DNA of 64,000 bases from Selaginella moellendorffii. Lineage: Eukaryota; Streptophyta; Lycopodiopsida; Selaginellales; Selaginellaceae. The notes under the pieces are model-generated. The model was not told the origin of the DNA and searched no databases. It saw only the letters and a list, made by a program, of their open reading frames with translations. The stretch is taken from positions 923,734 through 987,733 of the forward strand of contig NW_003314283.1 in assembly GCF_000143415.4 (NCBI RefSeq), written 5' to 3'. Positions within the stretch are counted from its first letter, which is position 1; the number at the start of each line of letters is the position of its first letter. Below, piece after piece: positions 32,945 through 44,279 of this stretch. The translations under genes and the position numbers were made by a program.

Positions 32945-33410
32945 TAACAAGCAAATGTTGCAACGCTAACGCTTTGCCTTGTGATGCGATTGGTCTCTAC
33001 TGTCAAAACAGATCCTTCTCTTGCACTGGGTTTCTACTGTTTGTGTTTGACGGTAGAAACCCAGCGCGAGAAACCAAAATCTGAGAAAGCACGGCTCAAA
33101 ACTACAAGGGAGAAGGATAGATTGTATCCAGTGGCATTACTGCAAAACCAAATCGTCACGACCAGCGAGAGGTTTTGATTCACGAGAACCTATCACACCT
33201 GCAACCAAGCTCACACTGAGTGAGAAAACCAAAAGACCTTGGAGCGGCACTTTGTGGGAAAGCAAACGTCGCTTTATTCCAAGAAATGCTCACTATAAGA
33301 AAGAAAACGTAGGCCCAGCAGACACTTCCCAGCAAGGTGGTCTCGGGTGATTAAGAGGTGGAGCTCGGTTCTCTACAACATACACGCGGCCATCGTTTCT
33401 AACTAGAGCT
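32945..33410 (-). pseudogene. Scrambled fragment of the neighbouring ATG4 gene
   Basis: It shares many segments with the 3' half of ATG4 at about 35490-36175 in the same orientation: GCAAAACCAAATCGTCAC, ACTATCACACCTGCAA-like, GGGAAAGCAAACGTCGCT, CACTTCCCAGCAA and GCGGCCATCGTT. Pieces in between are deleted or replaced. A short copy of the exon encoding [10 protein letters not shown] also lies in the opposite orientation at 33011-33040, forming a small hairpin with 33053-33072. It has no open reading frame of its own. It ends just before the start of the next gene, so it may lie in that gene's promoter. Confidence 0.7.
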
Positions 33411-33475
33411 TCGATTTTCACAAAATAAATAAGCGTTAAGTTAGGGTTGTTTCCGTGAATGCTCTAGAGTGCGAG

Positions 33476-34969
33476 ATGTCAAGGCCCAGGGTAAGCTTTC
33501 CATTCTAGATTTTCTATTTTCTTAGCTCGTTTTCCCCTGTGTAGTACAAGAGTTATCCGAAGGTTGTGGAGCCCAAAGAGCGAATACTTGAGCACTGCAA
33601 GGGGAAATCTGCTGCTGCCGCAGTGGTTTCGAGGGCCACGGATAATGCACTGCAGAAGTTGGCTGAGGAAACCAAGGAGACTGCCGAGTCTGCCCAAGCA
33701 AGTGAGCGTGCTGAAGGGTTGAAGCAGACAGCGGAAGAGGTAAAGAAGCAAAGCGTGAGCCAGCCGCCATCGGTGTCTACTACAAGCAAGTGGAAGAAGT
33801 GGTTGGTCACGGATCCTGCCGAGATTGCCCCTCACTTCTACGACAAAGATTTGTTCCGAGCTAACTTCCCGCTGATTGATGTGGAGGAAATTCCAGAAGG
33901 CCACCCATTTCCTGTCCCAGACAAGTTCGAGGGTGCTGTGCTTGACGACGAGGCAACTCGGGTTGCGAGGAAGAAGTGGATCAGTAGGCTGTTCGATGCC
34001 ACCAGCGCTTACAAGGCCCCGGAGAATGAGAAACAAGCGTTTCCTTTGCATTTTGCGTTTTTGGAGCCTCTCCAGAAGCTGACGAGGCCCTCCAGGCACG
34101 ATTTGCAGAAGCATGAAGAATGCTGTGGAAAGAGGAAATGGCGGTACGAGGACATCCGTGATATTGGCAGGCCGAAGCCCAGAAAGACTGGATCCGAGGA
34201 GCACGAAGGCATGTACTTGGAAGTGCCAGAACCGCATCATCCTGGTGAAGATGACTCAGATGACGAGGAAGCTGTGGAAGTGAAAGGAGGTCTCAAAGAC
34301 GTTCCAACCGGTTCTGCGGGCGGTGTCATCCACGTCTTCGATGATCCTCAGCTCGGCATCACTGCTCGTGGCAACCCGGACAAGGTGGCAGCGGTTCTAG
34401 AACGAAACTTCTTTGAAGACAAGCTCAAGTGGAATGGACGTTTTCGAGGAGGCTTCTACGCTGTGAAGCACTGCCTCGACAACCTGGGAAAAGGTCACGG
34501 AAGTGTGATTTATGTGCTTGTCATGGCCTCTGCAACATGGACGTATGGGATCCTTGTCCCTGAAGGCTGCGTAGAGATTCGCAATGGCACGATCGAAAGC
34601 GAGTCTATGGAACAGTTCCAGAAACACCAGGCTATGACAGGGCAGTCCTCGGCGAATTTGGAGGCGCTGCAAGTGAAGCTTAAGACCGGAACGGCATTTT
34701 ACCGACGCTGCTATCGTGATAACCCGGCTGCAGTGTACAAAGATGGCCCCATGCTTGTTGGGAAATTCTACTTGTGCTCTACTTGGTTCCGGCTACCCAG
34801 GATGGTGGTCGGGGGAGGTCGCGATCCCGGCGGCCGCAGGCTGTTCGATGGTCTCCTCAGGCTTGTTATTGGAGACTCGGTCATGGATCTGACCAAGGAA
34901 GACTTTGAGCTGCGGATGCGTCTCAGGAAGGAGATGAAAATGCAGCGGCAGGATGCGTGGTTCTCATGA
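33476..34969 (+). CDS. Unrecognised 479-residue protein
   Basis: Exon 1 is only 15 bases (33476-33490, MSRPR). A 54-base intron (33491-33544) follows, then one long exon to the stop at 34969. The phase fits exactly, which supports this small first exon. The product starts basic and Ala/Glu/Lys-rich with a probable helix (about residues 25-75). It has KWKKWLVTDP, an acidic patch EDDSDDEEAVE, and a C-terminal globular part with FRGGFYAVKHCLDNLG, YRRCYRDNPAAVYKDG and MVVGGGRDPGGRRL, then a charged end. There is no signal peptide or membrane segment. I do not recognise the family. The intact frame and codon use support a functional gene. Confidence 0.75.
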
Positions 34970-35283
34970 ATCTCCCGCGTTTCTATGTCTTTTGGTGCTT
35001 CATTACTCTCATGCGTCTTAAGAACTGGTTGTCTGTCAAAGCAGGAAGGTTTTTCAATCCAGTCAATGCAATGTTAACATAGTCAATGAGAAGTCAATGA
35101 AAGTCTTGAGAATGCAACATAGTCAATGAAAGTCTTCAGATAAAATATCATGGAACTTGGCGTGTTGGTAATGAAAGAAAGAACCAAAAGGTTATTGCTG
35201 CTGTGTGATTAAAAGGAAAAAGAATCGCTGTACACGAACGAACATCAAGCTTCGTTTCTCTTGGTGCATCAAATCGTATCAAA
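34970..35283. other. Convergent intergenic spacer
   Basis: Between the stops of two convergent genes. Contains short direct repeats built on AGTCAATGAAAGTCTT (about 35060-35135), and otherwise nothing. Confidence 0.6.
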
Positions 35284-37289
35284 TCAAAGAATCTGCCAGT
35301 CTTCCTCGCTCGTGGAATCCATTCCCAGATTCAGCTTGTCCAGCCTCAACTCGCTCGTCGATTCACTCGTCTCTTGCTCCTTCGCCAACGTCCTCCCAAA
35401 ACCTTCCGCTACTGTAAACATTGGCGCTCCATTGGATTGACTCGCCAGCTCCGAAGCTCTCGCGCACAAGTCATCCAATTCCTCTACGGACAACAAGCAA
35501 ACGTTAGCTTACACGCGACTCTAACGCTTTTGCCTTTACCCCTGTTCCGGCAGTAGAATCCCAGAGCTAGAGAAGGATCGATTGCATCCAGTGGCATTTT
35601 CCTCACCACACTGCAAAACCAAATCGTCACTACCAGCGACAGGTTTTCATGCACGAGAAACTATCACACCTGCAATGGTACGATGCCGAATCAAACTCCA
35701 AGCTCTCGCCTGAAACGCTCACCACCTAGAGAGCAGCGTGGTGTGAGAAACCGAACAATCGAAAAGATGGAGAGCTTTTCCACTTTTACCTTTTGCACCT
35801 CATGCGGGTCGAGGTACAAGGCCTGGTCGTCCTGGACGCCAACGAAATACACAGACGCAGCAGGCTTTCCACCAGCAATCCCAACACTTTGTGGGAAAGC
35901 AAACGTCGCTCGTAGAGAAGGCAGGTACCTGTGCCAGAGTATTCCAAGCAGCCTCACTACAAGAATTTCGCCACAAAAAAACGTACCGAGGATTGATCTT
36001 GTCCAGGCCCAGGACAAGCGGGACGAGTATCAACACTGGACACTTCCCAGCAACGTCGACGTTGTAGAGAACCGGAGCTCCACCTCGTTCTCCGTGTGCA
36101 TCACCCGAAACCACGTACACGGCCAGATGATCCTCTCCTTGTCGTCCGCGGCCATCGTTCCTAGCCAGAGCTTCGATCGCATGGCACAGCGCATACGGGC
36201 CTAGCCACGACCCCGCAGCCAGGCCGTAAGGACTGCCCGCACGGATAAAGTTATGGATAGAGAACGGGCACGCCGGAGAAGGAGAGTCCACGAAGCTGTG
36301 CAAGATTTCGAGGTACTCCCGAGCATAAGGCTGCATCACCAACATTTGACCAATCTCATGAGCTATCCTGCAACGCCAAGTCCAAACCAGAGCCATCATA
36401 CAAACAGTCACCAAGGCAGGCCGTGCAAGCAAAATATGTAGCAGCAAGAAAAATGTGTGCACCAACCTGCTCTCCTCGCCGCCACCCTCGTCCCAGTCGA
36501 TGGCAAACAAGAGCCTGGAGGAAACAAAACACACGACACCTTTCACGTAAATGAACCAAGAGAACGGCAAAACAAGTCACCTGAGCAAAGAGCATCTGTC
36601 CACTCCTGATCATACACCCCCATCCAACATCGCTCGTGAACTTCGATTCACCGATAGCCTCAAATCCTGCCATACCAAAGCACGTACTCTCGGGCTTTGC
36701 TTTTCTTTCTTTGAATAGAAAGCTCAAAAAGCTTACCTTGCCTGTAAGTAATCCAGATCCTCGAGCTAAAGTCGAGCAAAAAATCCGCAACAGCCTCGGG
36801 AGAAGACGAGGTTGATTCCTTGGCTTCTTCATCCGTGCTGCTGGTCGAAGAAGCACCCATCCTGTAGCAAGCCCCGAGCAGCCAAATGGCGCTGCCCGAA
36901 GAGATCCCATTCCCGCCTCTCATTCCCATGAGGCATTCCTGGATTCGTCTCACGGGCCCAACAGCCCTTCTCACCGCAGCAGTCCATTGCAGTGACCCAG
37001 CCAAGGAATTCAATCCTTTGTCCCTTGCCTTCGCGGCTCCTGCCCGTGCATCAAAAACCCCAAGAGTGGAAGATATCAAAGATGACCACAAAGAAGAAGA
37101 AGAATTTGGAGCAGAAGAATTGGCAGCACCTTCCTCGGCAACCGCAGCGGCGTCGATGATGATTTCCTCGGACGATGGATCGATGCTAGACACTTCCGGC
37201 CCGATTCCCTCGGCCGCTGCCGCTGCTGATACCGCGACCTCGCCATTGATTCTCGCGAGAGGAGGCGGAGGCGATGGAGAGTGCCCCAT
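35284..37289 (-). CDS. ATG4: Autophagy cysteine protease ATG4
   Basis: Cleaves the C-terminus of ATG8 and releases lipidated ATG8 in autophagosome formation, acting in the cytosol. Exons on the minus strand: 37289-36737, 36666-36581, 36514-36467, 36367-35987, 35928-35790, one near 35655-35540 whose 5' edge is uncertain, and 35483-35284. Visible landmarks are [20 protein letters not shown], the catalytic Cys in [46 protein letters not shown], and the catalytic Asp and His in YLDPHEV. Further on come [20 protein letters not shown] and [11 protein letters not shown]. The last residues EEDWQIL contain a W-x-x-L ATG8-interacting motif. The N-terminal 80 residues are low complexity (Ala, Ser, Pro, Glu). 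A scrambled partial copy lies about 2 kb downstream. Confidence 0.93.
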
Positions 37290-37631
37290 TCTGGAATTCC
37301 GCGCTCGGAACGAGAAAATATTTCAGGGCGGAGGAGAGGGGGAATTCTGTTACCTCGATCGGCAGAGGACGAGCGCCAAATTCTATCGCACGATTTCCGG
37401 AATCTAGAACCTGGATCGAGCTGGCGCGGGGGAGCGCCAAAAGAAAAAACCTACACTCCCCAAAGAACCCTAAAATGGGGAGCGACAAGCCACAACCCAA
37501 AAACTTTTAAGCAAGAATATTCGAGCACAATTAAACAGAGATTATATTACCACAAAATAATCATGCTTAACTCTTTCATAAGCAAATTATACAAAACTTT
37601 CCTCCATTCCGCGGAGATTTTCTTCATCGTT
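37290..37631. other. Spacer between ATG4 start and CPN60A stop
   Basis: 343 bases. It carries the ATG4 5' leader and promoter and the CPN60A 3' end. No other feature is seen. Confidence 0.6.
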
Positions 37632-39913
37632 TTAAATGGTCATTCCCTGTGGAGCTGCTGGCGCTGGCGTCTTTGGCTTTGGTTTCTCCACTACCACTGC
37701 TTGGGTCGTCAAAACCATGCCCGCCACCGACGCTGCGTTCTGGAGAGCGCAACGAGTTACCTTGGCAGGATCGATCACTCCAGCCTCGAGCAAGTTCTCA
37801 TAAACATCGGTCATTGCGTTGTAGCCAATCTCCCACTCGCTCGCCAGGATCTTCTCCACAACCACGGCTCCCTCCACGCCAGCGTTGTGCGCGATCAAAG
37901 CTGCCGGGGACAAGAGAGCCTGTGTGTATGATCCAAGTGAGAAACAAAGCAAATGATAAGAGAAAAGTTACCTTCTCTACGATGTCAGCTCCAATCTTTT
38001 CCTCGGGGTCTTGCAAGCTTTGCTTGATCTTCGACACAGAGGCCGAGAGGTGTACCATGGCTGCTCCTCCGCCTGGAACGATGCCTTCCTCTATGGCGGC
38101 AAAGGTGGCATTCTTCGCATCTTCGATGCGTAGTTTCCTGTCCTCGAGCTCTACTTCGGTAGCAGCACCCACCTACAAGAGACCACCGCGATTCGGAGTT
38201 TAGAGAAAGAAGAGCAAAAGAAAAAAATCCTTACCTTGATGACTGCCACTCCACCGGAAAGCTTGGCTATTCTCTCCGATAGCTTCTCCGTGTCATAGAC
38301 TGAGTCGGTTTCTGCAAGTTCTTTCTTGAGCTGAGCGATCCGAGCTTGGATCTCGTCCTTGCTCGCGACGTCGGCAATGATCGTTGTTGAGTTGTTGGTG
38401 ATTTTAACTTTGCGTGCTGTTCCCAGCTGCTCGAAAGTGGCGGTCTCGGGTTTTAGCCCAAGATCAGAAGCAATATATTCAGCGCCTATAACATCACGCA
38501 AATGAAAACTTGAACTACAACAAGAAAAGAAAGACTTTTGTATACCTGTGATGATGGCAATGTCCTGAAGGAGTGCTTTCCTCCGCTCTCCAAAGCCAGG
38601 AGCCTTGGTTGCTGCAACGTTGAGAACACCCCGGAGCTTGTTCACGACCAACGTGGCCAGAGCTTCTCCGGACACATCCTCGGCGATGAGGAGCAGCGGA
38701 GCACTCTTTTGAGAAGTCTTCTCCAGCACCGACAATATATCCTTGATGGTTGTGAGCTTTTGGTCCGTGACTAGAACTTTGGCATTGTCGAACTCTACTG
38801 TCGACTTTTCTGGATTGGTCACAAACTGTGGAGAGATGTATCCTCTATCGTACTGCAAAACGTTTGTGTGAGATGAAACTCGGCCAATAAACACCAATTC
38901 GACTCACCTCCATCCCCTCTTCCACATCAACGGACGTTTCAAACGAAGACGACGACTCGATAGAAAGTACTCCGTCGGGGCCGACCTTGTCAATCGCATC
39001 GGCAATCATGTTTCCAACAAAATCATCGTTTCCAGCAGAAATAGTAGCCACAGCTGCAACCAAAGAAGGAATACATTGAGAACCAGAAAAATTATGACAT
39101 GCATCAACTAACCTTTGATGTCTTCCCGTCCCTTGACTGGCCTCGACTTATCCTTGAGCTCCTCAATCAAGGCAGAGACAGTTTTGTCAATGCCTTTTTT
39201 GATTGCCACTGGATTAGCTCCCGAAGTCACGGACAAAAGTCCCATTTTGATGAGCTCTCGTGCCAATACACACGCGGTGGTCGTGCCATCGCCAGCAGAG
39301 TCATTCGTTTTGCTCGCAACCTGTATAAAAGAGACTGATAAGATACGCGAAGAGAAAAAAGAAAGCAAAATGAGGAAGAAAAAAAAAGCTTACTTCTCTG
39401 ATGAGAGCAGCACCCGCATTTTCCATGTTATTTGGAAGCTCAATTGCTCGAGCAATCGTAACACCGTCGTTGACGACTTTAGCATTTCCAAACTCATCCA
39501 ACACCACATTCCTTCCTGGAAATGAAGAAAAGAGGGCATGAAGGGAAAGCTAGAAGGAAGCCTTTTTCTTACCCCGAGGACCAAGCGTGACGCCAACAGC
39601 ATCGGTCAATTTATCAATCCCGGCTTGCAATGCTGCTCGCGAATCCTGGTCGAAGGCAATCTCCTTGGCATTGGCACGAACAACAAATCTATTCCGCCTC
39701 GGCCGACACACCGCTCGCAGCCCCACTGCCGACGCTCTCCCAATTAGCTTCCCCTGCGACGAGCCGGAAGGTCGGCCCAGCTGCTAGAACAAGGAATCGA
39801 GGAGAAATTCACAAAAAGGCCACAGATTCGCGACGAGAAATGGAGCTTACCGAGAGAGGCGCCGCCGCTAGGCATGGCGAGCGATGTGGGAGCAGCGCAT
39901 TGTTGGCCGCCAT
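37632..39913 (-). CDS. CPN60A: Plastid chaperonin 60 alpha subunit (RuBisCO-binding protein alpha)
   Basis: Forms the chloroplast Cpn60 double ring that folds RuBisCO and other plastid proteins using ATP. Nine exons: 39913-39851, 39780-39573, 39515-39394, 39320-39113, 39053-38908, 38852-38546, 38485-38235, 38172-37972 and 37919-37632, all joined in phase by GT-AG introns. The first 55 or so residues are Ala/Ser/Arg-rich, a transit peptide ending near [10 protein letters not shown]. The mature part follows with [16 protein letters not shown], the ATP site [14 protein letters not shown], the catalytic-region [38 protein letters not shown] and [16 protein letters not shown]. The wording at these sites ([30 protein letters not shown]) is the alpha type, not beta. 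The frame is intact. Confidence 0.96.
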
Positions 39914-40030
39914 GCTTGCGCTCCTGCCCTAAAATCGCCCTCTCTAAAGCCCCAAAAACCTTAGAAGCCTCTAGAAAAAATATCTTAATATTCCTCCCCT
40001 GTTAAAAATTTGTCTCGTACACAAAATAAA

Positions 40031-40103
40031 TGGAGATGCCGGGTATCGATCCCGGTACCTCTCGCATGCTAAGCGAGCGCTCTACCATCTGAGCTACATC
40101 CCC
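40031..40103 (-). tRNA. tRNA-Ala (AGC)
   Basis: 73-base cloverleaf on the minus strand. The acceptor stem GGGGATG pairs with CATCTCC, the D-arm contains AGCTCAGATGGTAGAGC, the anticodon stem-loop is CTCGC-TTAGCAT-GCGAG with anticodon AGC, and the T-arm CCGGG-ATCGATA-CCCGG follows. There is no intron. It differs from the plus-strand gene at 45286 by one base in the variable region. Confidence 0.97.
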
Positions 40104-40510
40104 TTAGCAATTCTATTATTACTAAAATAATCACAAAACTATTTTTAATTAAATTATTACTATTTTAACTAAATCATTATTTACTAATATTAAGAGTTTA
40201 ACAATTTTTATCTTTTTTTTTACGATGGGAGCTACTGGCTAAAGATCGAAGAAGCATTACCAAATGCCATCCCAACATATCAACGATCAGAAGTACCATC
40301 CATCAAGATCAAGACCAACTTGTCGTGAAGAGCTGGTGATAGACAAATGATCAAAATCTGAAGTACCGAGCAAATTTCTATACCAAGACAAGTGGAGTGG
40401 CACTGATGAAGAAAATGTTATACCATATCACTAAAATGAGAAGTAAACTTCTTCCCATTGGCAATTCTGTTCACATGATCGAAGTCACACAAGTATTATA
40501 AACTCCTCCA

Positions 40511-41115
40511 TCAGCGTAGAGAAGAAACAGACTCATCAGACAAAATCCCCAAGTGATCCAAAACATCTTCATCTGCTTCTAAAAGCAATGCCTTGAGCGT
40601 AGCCGAAAGATGCTGACCGAGGCATCCCTTGCCATTGCACTGCTCACATCCTTCTCCAGGACAGAAAACATCCCCCAACCAAGTATCGAGCATGTCAAAA
40701 GACTTGCCATGGGAGCCCAGGTAGGGAAAACAACTATTAAGTCTCGTCGTCCAGTAGTCAACAGTTGCCGAGCATAGAGGAGACCAAAGTTTCGATACCC
40801 CAAACCAATAGTCACCCCCGAGCTGCTCGGAAAGAAAGCGGAAAAGTAACTCCAGCTCTCCATGGATGACTACCTTTCCCCCGAGTCCAGGCGTTGCAAT
40901 GCCTCTATCTGCTTGCGTGAAAAGACCCTCTCCAGAAACAGTTCCCACGGATCCGAAAACGTGGCTTTCTCGGATCCCCCGAGCTCAAACCGAACAGTAA
41001 AATCAGACGCATCAACTTTCAGCTCCCTCTTAAAGTTGATTCGACCACCTCCTCTCAGATCGAAGGCCTGCACTTTTGCCAATGCATGAGGACCCTGGAC
41101 ATTCCTAATCAGAGC
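40511..41115 (-). pseudogene. Frameshifted, start-less gene fragment of unknown family
   Basis: Two good-looking minus-strand frames join into one protein if a shift is allowed in the G-run at 40876-40883. The upstream part has RNVQGPHALAKVQAFDLRGG, KVDASDFTVRFELGG and FLERVFSRKQIEALQRL. The downstream part has GELELLFRFLSEQLGGDYWF, SPLCSATVDYWTTRL, and a Cys-rich segment FCPGEGCEQCNGKGCLG, ending at 40511. No ATG precedes the upstream part. A TAG forms a possible splice acceptor (ATTAG, near 41115), but no upstream exon is evident. I do not recognise the family. It is most likely a 5'-truncated pseudogene, although a base error in the homopolymer would rescue the frame. Confidence 0.5.
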
Positions 41116-42672
41116 GCCCTAATGTGGCATTAAACTAGATTTAAACTCTAGGTTTTATAGTGGTTTAGATGGCGAAGGGTCTGTGCCCGAGAATGGGAGA
41201 GTTGTTAGAATGATCGTGTGGAGTTTGGAATCGCTTGAAATCGATCATATGATAAGAGCTTCCGGTATTTCACTCGTTCACAGTTGTTGACAAGGATACC
41301 ACGCTGTTTGAGGTGCATACCAGTGGGTGCAAATTAAATCAGTTTGTGATCTTAGCCATGGAGATTTCAGGGCAAAGCAACTCAAGAGATCAATCTTGAG
41401 CTCAAAGGACATGCTCCAAGGATACGGTGCTTCAAGAAGGATATTCTTTTCCCACCTGTTGTAAAAACATTTGTACTAACTCTACCAGAGCTTTGTATGA
41501 TCGACGAAATGCTGGGATTGGTATGTACGTTGTCTTGCCGTAACTCTGATTTGTTACAAGGACGACTTGCAAAGTACTGAACGTGAATCCCCTTCCAAAC
41601 GTGTCAAGGGAGTGTAATTGAAAGCTCAACCTCAAGACTAGTCTTGTTCAATTTTCTAAACTTTGTAAGTGGCTAGATATCAAGATTTCTGGTAGCCTAT
41701 AGTTAAAATAGGTCTAATTTATTTATTAGTTAATTCGTGGGATCTTCTTCTAGGGTTGGATTGACTTTGATCTTTTGAGAAGGGTTTAAGTATTAGTATA
41801 CTATTCTTAACTTAAACTTAATGAATATTTGAAGAATATTCATACATATATGAATATATCTCTTCTCATTGAGGTCCAGGGTTCGACCTTATGCTGCGCT
41901 CATGATCTAAAACATGTAGGTACAAACAACAATATAGGTTCCACTAAGTAAATTACCATAGTGTCCAGACTATAATAAAATGCGAAAACGTTTTGGGGTG
42001 TGTGTGAGATCACGGGACGAGACAACGAAACGAGCAGTGGCTCCATGTGCTATGGTCGCATACTTGGTAGATGCCAGATCGTCACGCTCGTGAGCGCGCA
42101 GCATTCTTTACTCCCTTGTCATTCCCTGGTGATTAAAACCCCATCGCCACACTTCCTTCTCACATTCCACATTCCTTCTTGCGTGCCGGGGATCTCGCAA
42201 GAACAGTAGCGCTGCTCCTCAACCAAGTTCTTCGTCGCGCGCGATCGATCGTCAAGGTAATGGAACTTGGTTCTGCCTGGCTCCTTGCGTGCCAATTCGA
42301 GAGCTCGCCACAAAGAAAGATGTGTTTTCTGGCGAGCTTTATACTTGGCACGCAGCGTGTCGGGCTGACTGACTCCCTCTGGATCATCGTGTCAAAGTTC
42401 CACTACGCCACCACCATTCACGTCTCTGATCCTTTTGTTCTTGACTGTGTCACTGGCTTGACTTGATCCTGTCTTGGAATGGTTGCTCTAGTCCTGTCCA
42501 ATGCTCTCCAAAAGTCTCTTCTGACCGTGACTTAATCCTTCTCGTTGCCATGGTGGTGGTCGAGAGCAGCAGAAACTTAACTTGGTCCTCGCTTGAATGC
42601 TTGCTGTGATGGTCGAGTTGCTCAAGAACATCGCTTGGCTTCTCCCCAGCAAAACTTTCCTGGATGCCATCT
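41116..42672. other. Intergenic, no gene seen
   Basis: AT-rich from about 41640 to 41990 with repeated ATGAATAT words, then GC-richer. Open frames on both strands lack domain signatures. The right part is 3' flank of the SPRY gene. Confidence 0.55.
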
Positions 42673-44279
42673 TCATCCCAGAGAGATCTCAAACAGGTCA
42701 CTCTCGGCCTCCGGGTGTGAGAGCGACGACGTTCTCCGGCCCGACCACCAGTGAGAGTCGAGCCTTCGAATCGAGAAGAGCTCGCTGCCCTCGCCACCGT
42801 TAGTGGCGGTGCTGGATTTGCTGGCACTGCTTAAAACGTTGGTGGTGGTCGTCGTGGTCGTGGTGGTGTTGCTGCGGCCGTTATAGCTGCTCGGGTCGGC
42901 CGCTCTGTGGTCGTTTGCTGGCATGAATTCGAAGGAGCACTGGCCGAAATTCACGAGCAGTGTCACGTCGTAGTTTGATGCCACTGTTGCATGTAGAGGA
43001 TAGCCAAATTCTCTGCTGCTACCATCGTTGCAGCTCAGCTCTCCCACAAGCTCTCCATCGAGAGTGAAAAAGAATCGTCTCGACTGCGGGCTGTAGCCGC
43101 AGCCTATTGTTGTGTTGGTAGTGCTCGCCCATCCGAACTTCTTCTTCCGCAGGAGCTTGCTGTCATGGCTATCGACTTGAAGCATCCCTGTAGAAAACAC
43201 GATGGAATTAGTTAGAATAGTTTTTTTTCCCTCGCAAACGCATGCTCACCATTGAGAAAGATGCGGCCGTCGGAGTGCAAGCCTACGGATCCTTGTTCCA
43301 GGCCTGGCAACCTGAACGGAGGAGCAGCACTCGGACTAAATCCCACCCCCAAAGTTCGAGTTTTCTCATTACCATCTTCTTGATCAATCCCTGTTGTTGT
43401 TGTCGTCGTTGGATCAAACGCTTTTCTGTCGTGGCCATTAGCTTGAATCCTCGTCTGGACGATCTTCTTGGTGGAGGAAGCTTTAGAGTCTCGCTGATGG
43501 AATCCATTACCCTTGCTTCCCGACTGCGTGAGCGGATACTTCTCCGACGGGGATGGTCTCAGTATCAACTTCATGTTCTCGCTGTCCGTGGAAGACGAGA
43601 TCTCGGACGCTAGAACGCTCCTCTCCTCGGAACCAACAGCAACGATGGTTATCTCAAAGTATCCTTCGGGAGGGAACGCGCCAGACGGGGGGCCGGGCAA
43701 AGGCAGTGCCGACTGTAGAGCTTGAATGAGCACAACTTGGACATCAGCGTCTAGTTGCAGAGCTGCCGGACGAGCGAGCCTTGGATTGAGCCTGATAAGT
43801 TGCATGTAATCGGACCCTGGACCAATCTCCCAAGCGATCTCCGGCTGGAAGGCCTCTCCAAGGCAGCACTTCGTGCAAAGCACGAACGCATCCGCGGACG
43901 AAACCGGGCACTGCGAAGAACAATGGTACGTGAACGCAAATGCCGCCCATCCCCGGTCAATAGCGTCGGCTAAGAGATAAGTCGACTCGAGCCAGTCGAA
44001 ACTTCTCACTGGATACGAACCCCTCCACCTTGCGGCCATTTGGATTCCCTCCATAGCTGCTAGATCCAGTCCTTTCATACCCGAGAACGATCTGTCATAC
44101 GGGAAAAGCCCACCGCCCCCATCACCATCTAGATCGTGCTTGTCTCTTGGAAGTCTCGGATGCTTTGGAAACCTTCTCGTCTTGAGAGCTCGTAGCACGC
44201 AAGTGATGACTAAAGTAGCGAGCAGCAAACTGGCAATGGGTAAACCCACAGCCAAAGCGATCTTCCTCCATGTCTGCAT
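42673..44279 (-). CDS. Membrane-anchored SPRY-domain protein, 514 aa
   Basis: Two exons (44279-43250 and 43187-42673) joined in phase within the conserved FLNG. Residues about 9-32 form one membrane helix (LAVGLPIASLLLATLVITCV) followed by a basic stop-transfer stretch, so the bulk is probably cytosolic. The middle has MAARWRGSYPVRSFDWLEST and a Cys-rich part. The SPRY domain spans the exon junction: GFSPSAAPPFRLPG, SVGLHSDGRIFLNG, FGWASTTNTTIGCGY, RRFFFTLDGELVGEL and DVTLLVNFGQCSFEF. The C-terminus is Thr/Ser-rich low complexity. Plant proteins with this TM-SPRY layout are known, but their role is poorly defined. The SPRY domain suggests protein-protein binding. The frame is intact. Confidence 0.85.

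Noticed and set aside
36886-37407. Plus-strand 173-residue frame opposite ATG4 exon 1
   Set aside because: The minus-strand frame splices into clear ATG4 sequence. The plus frame is its complement.
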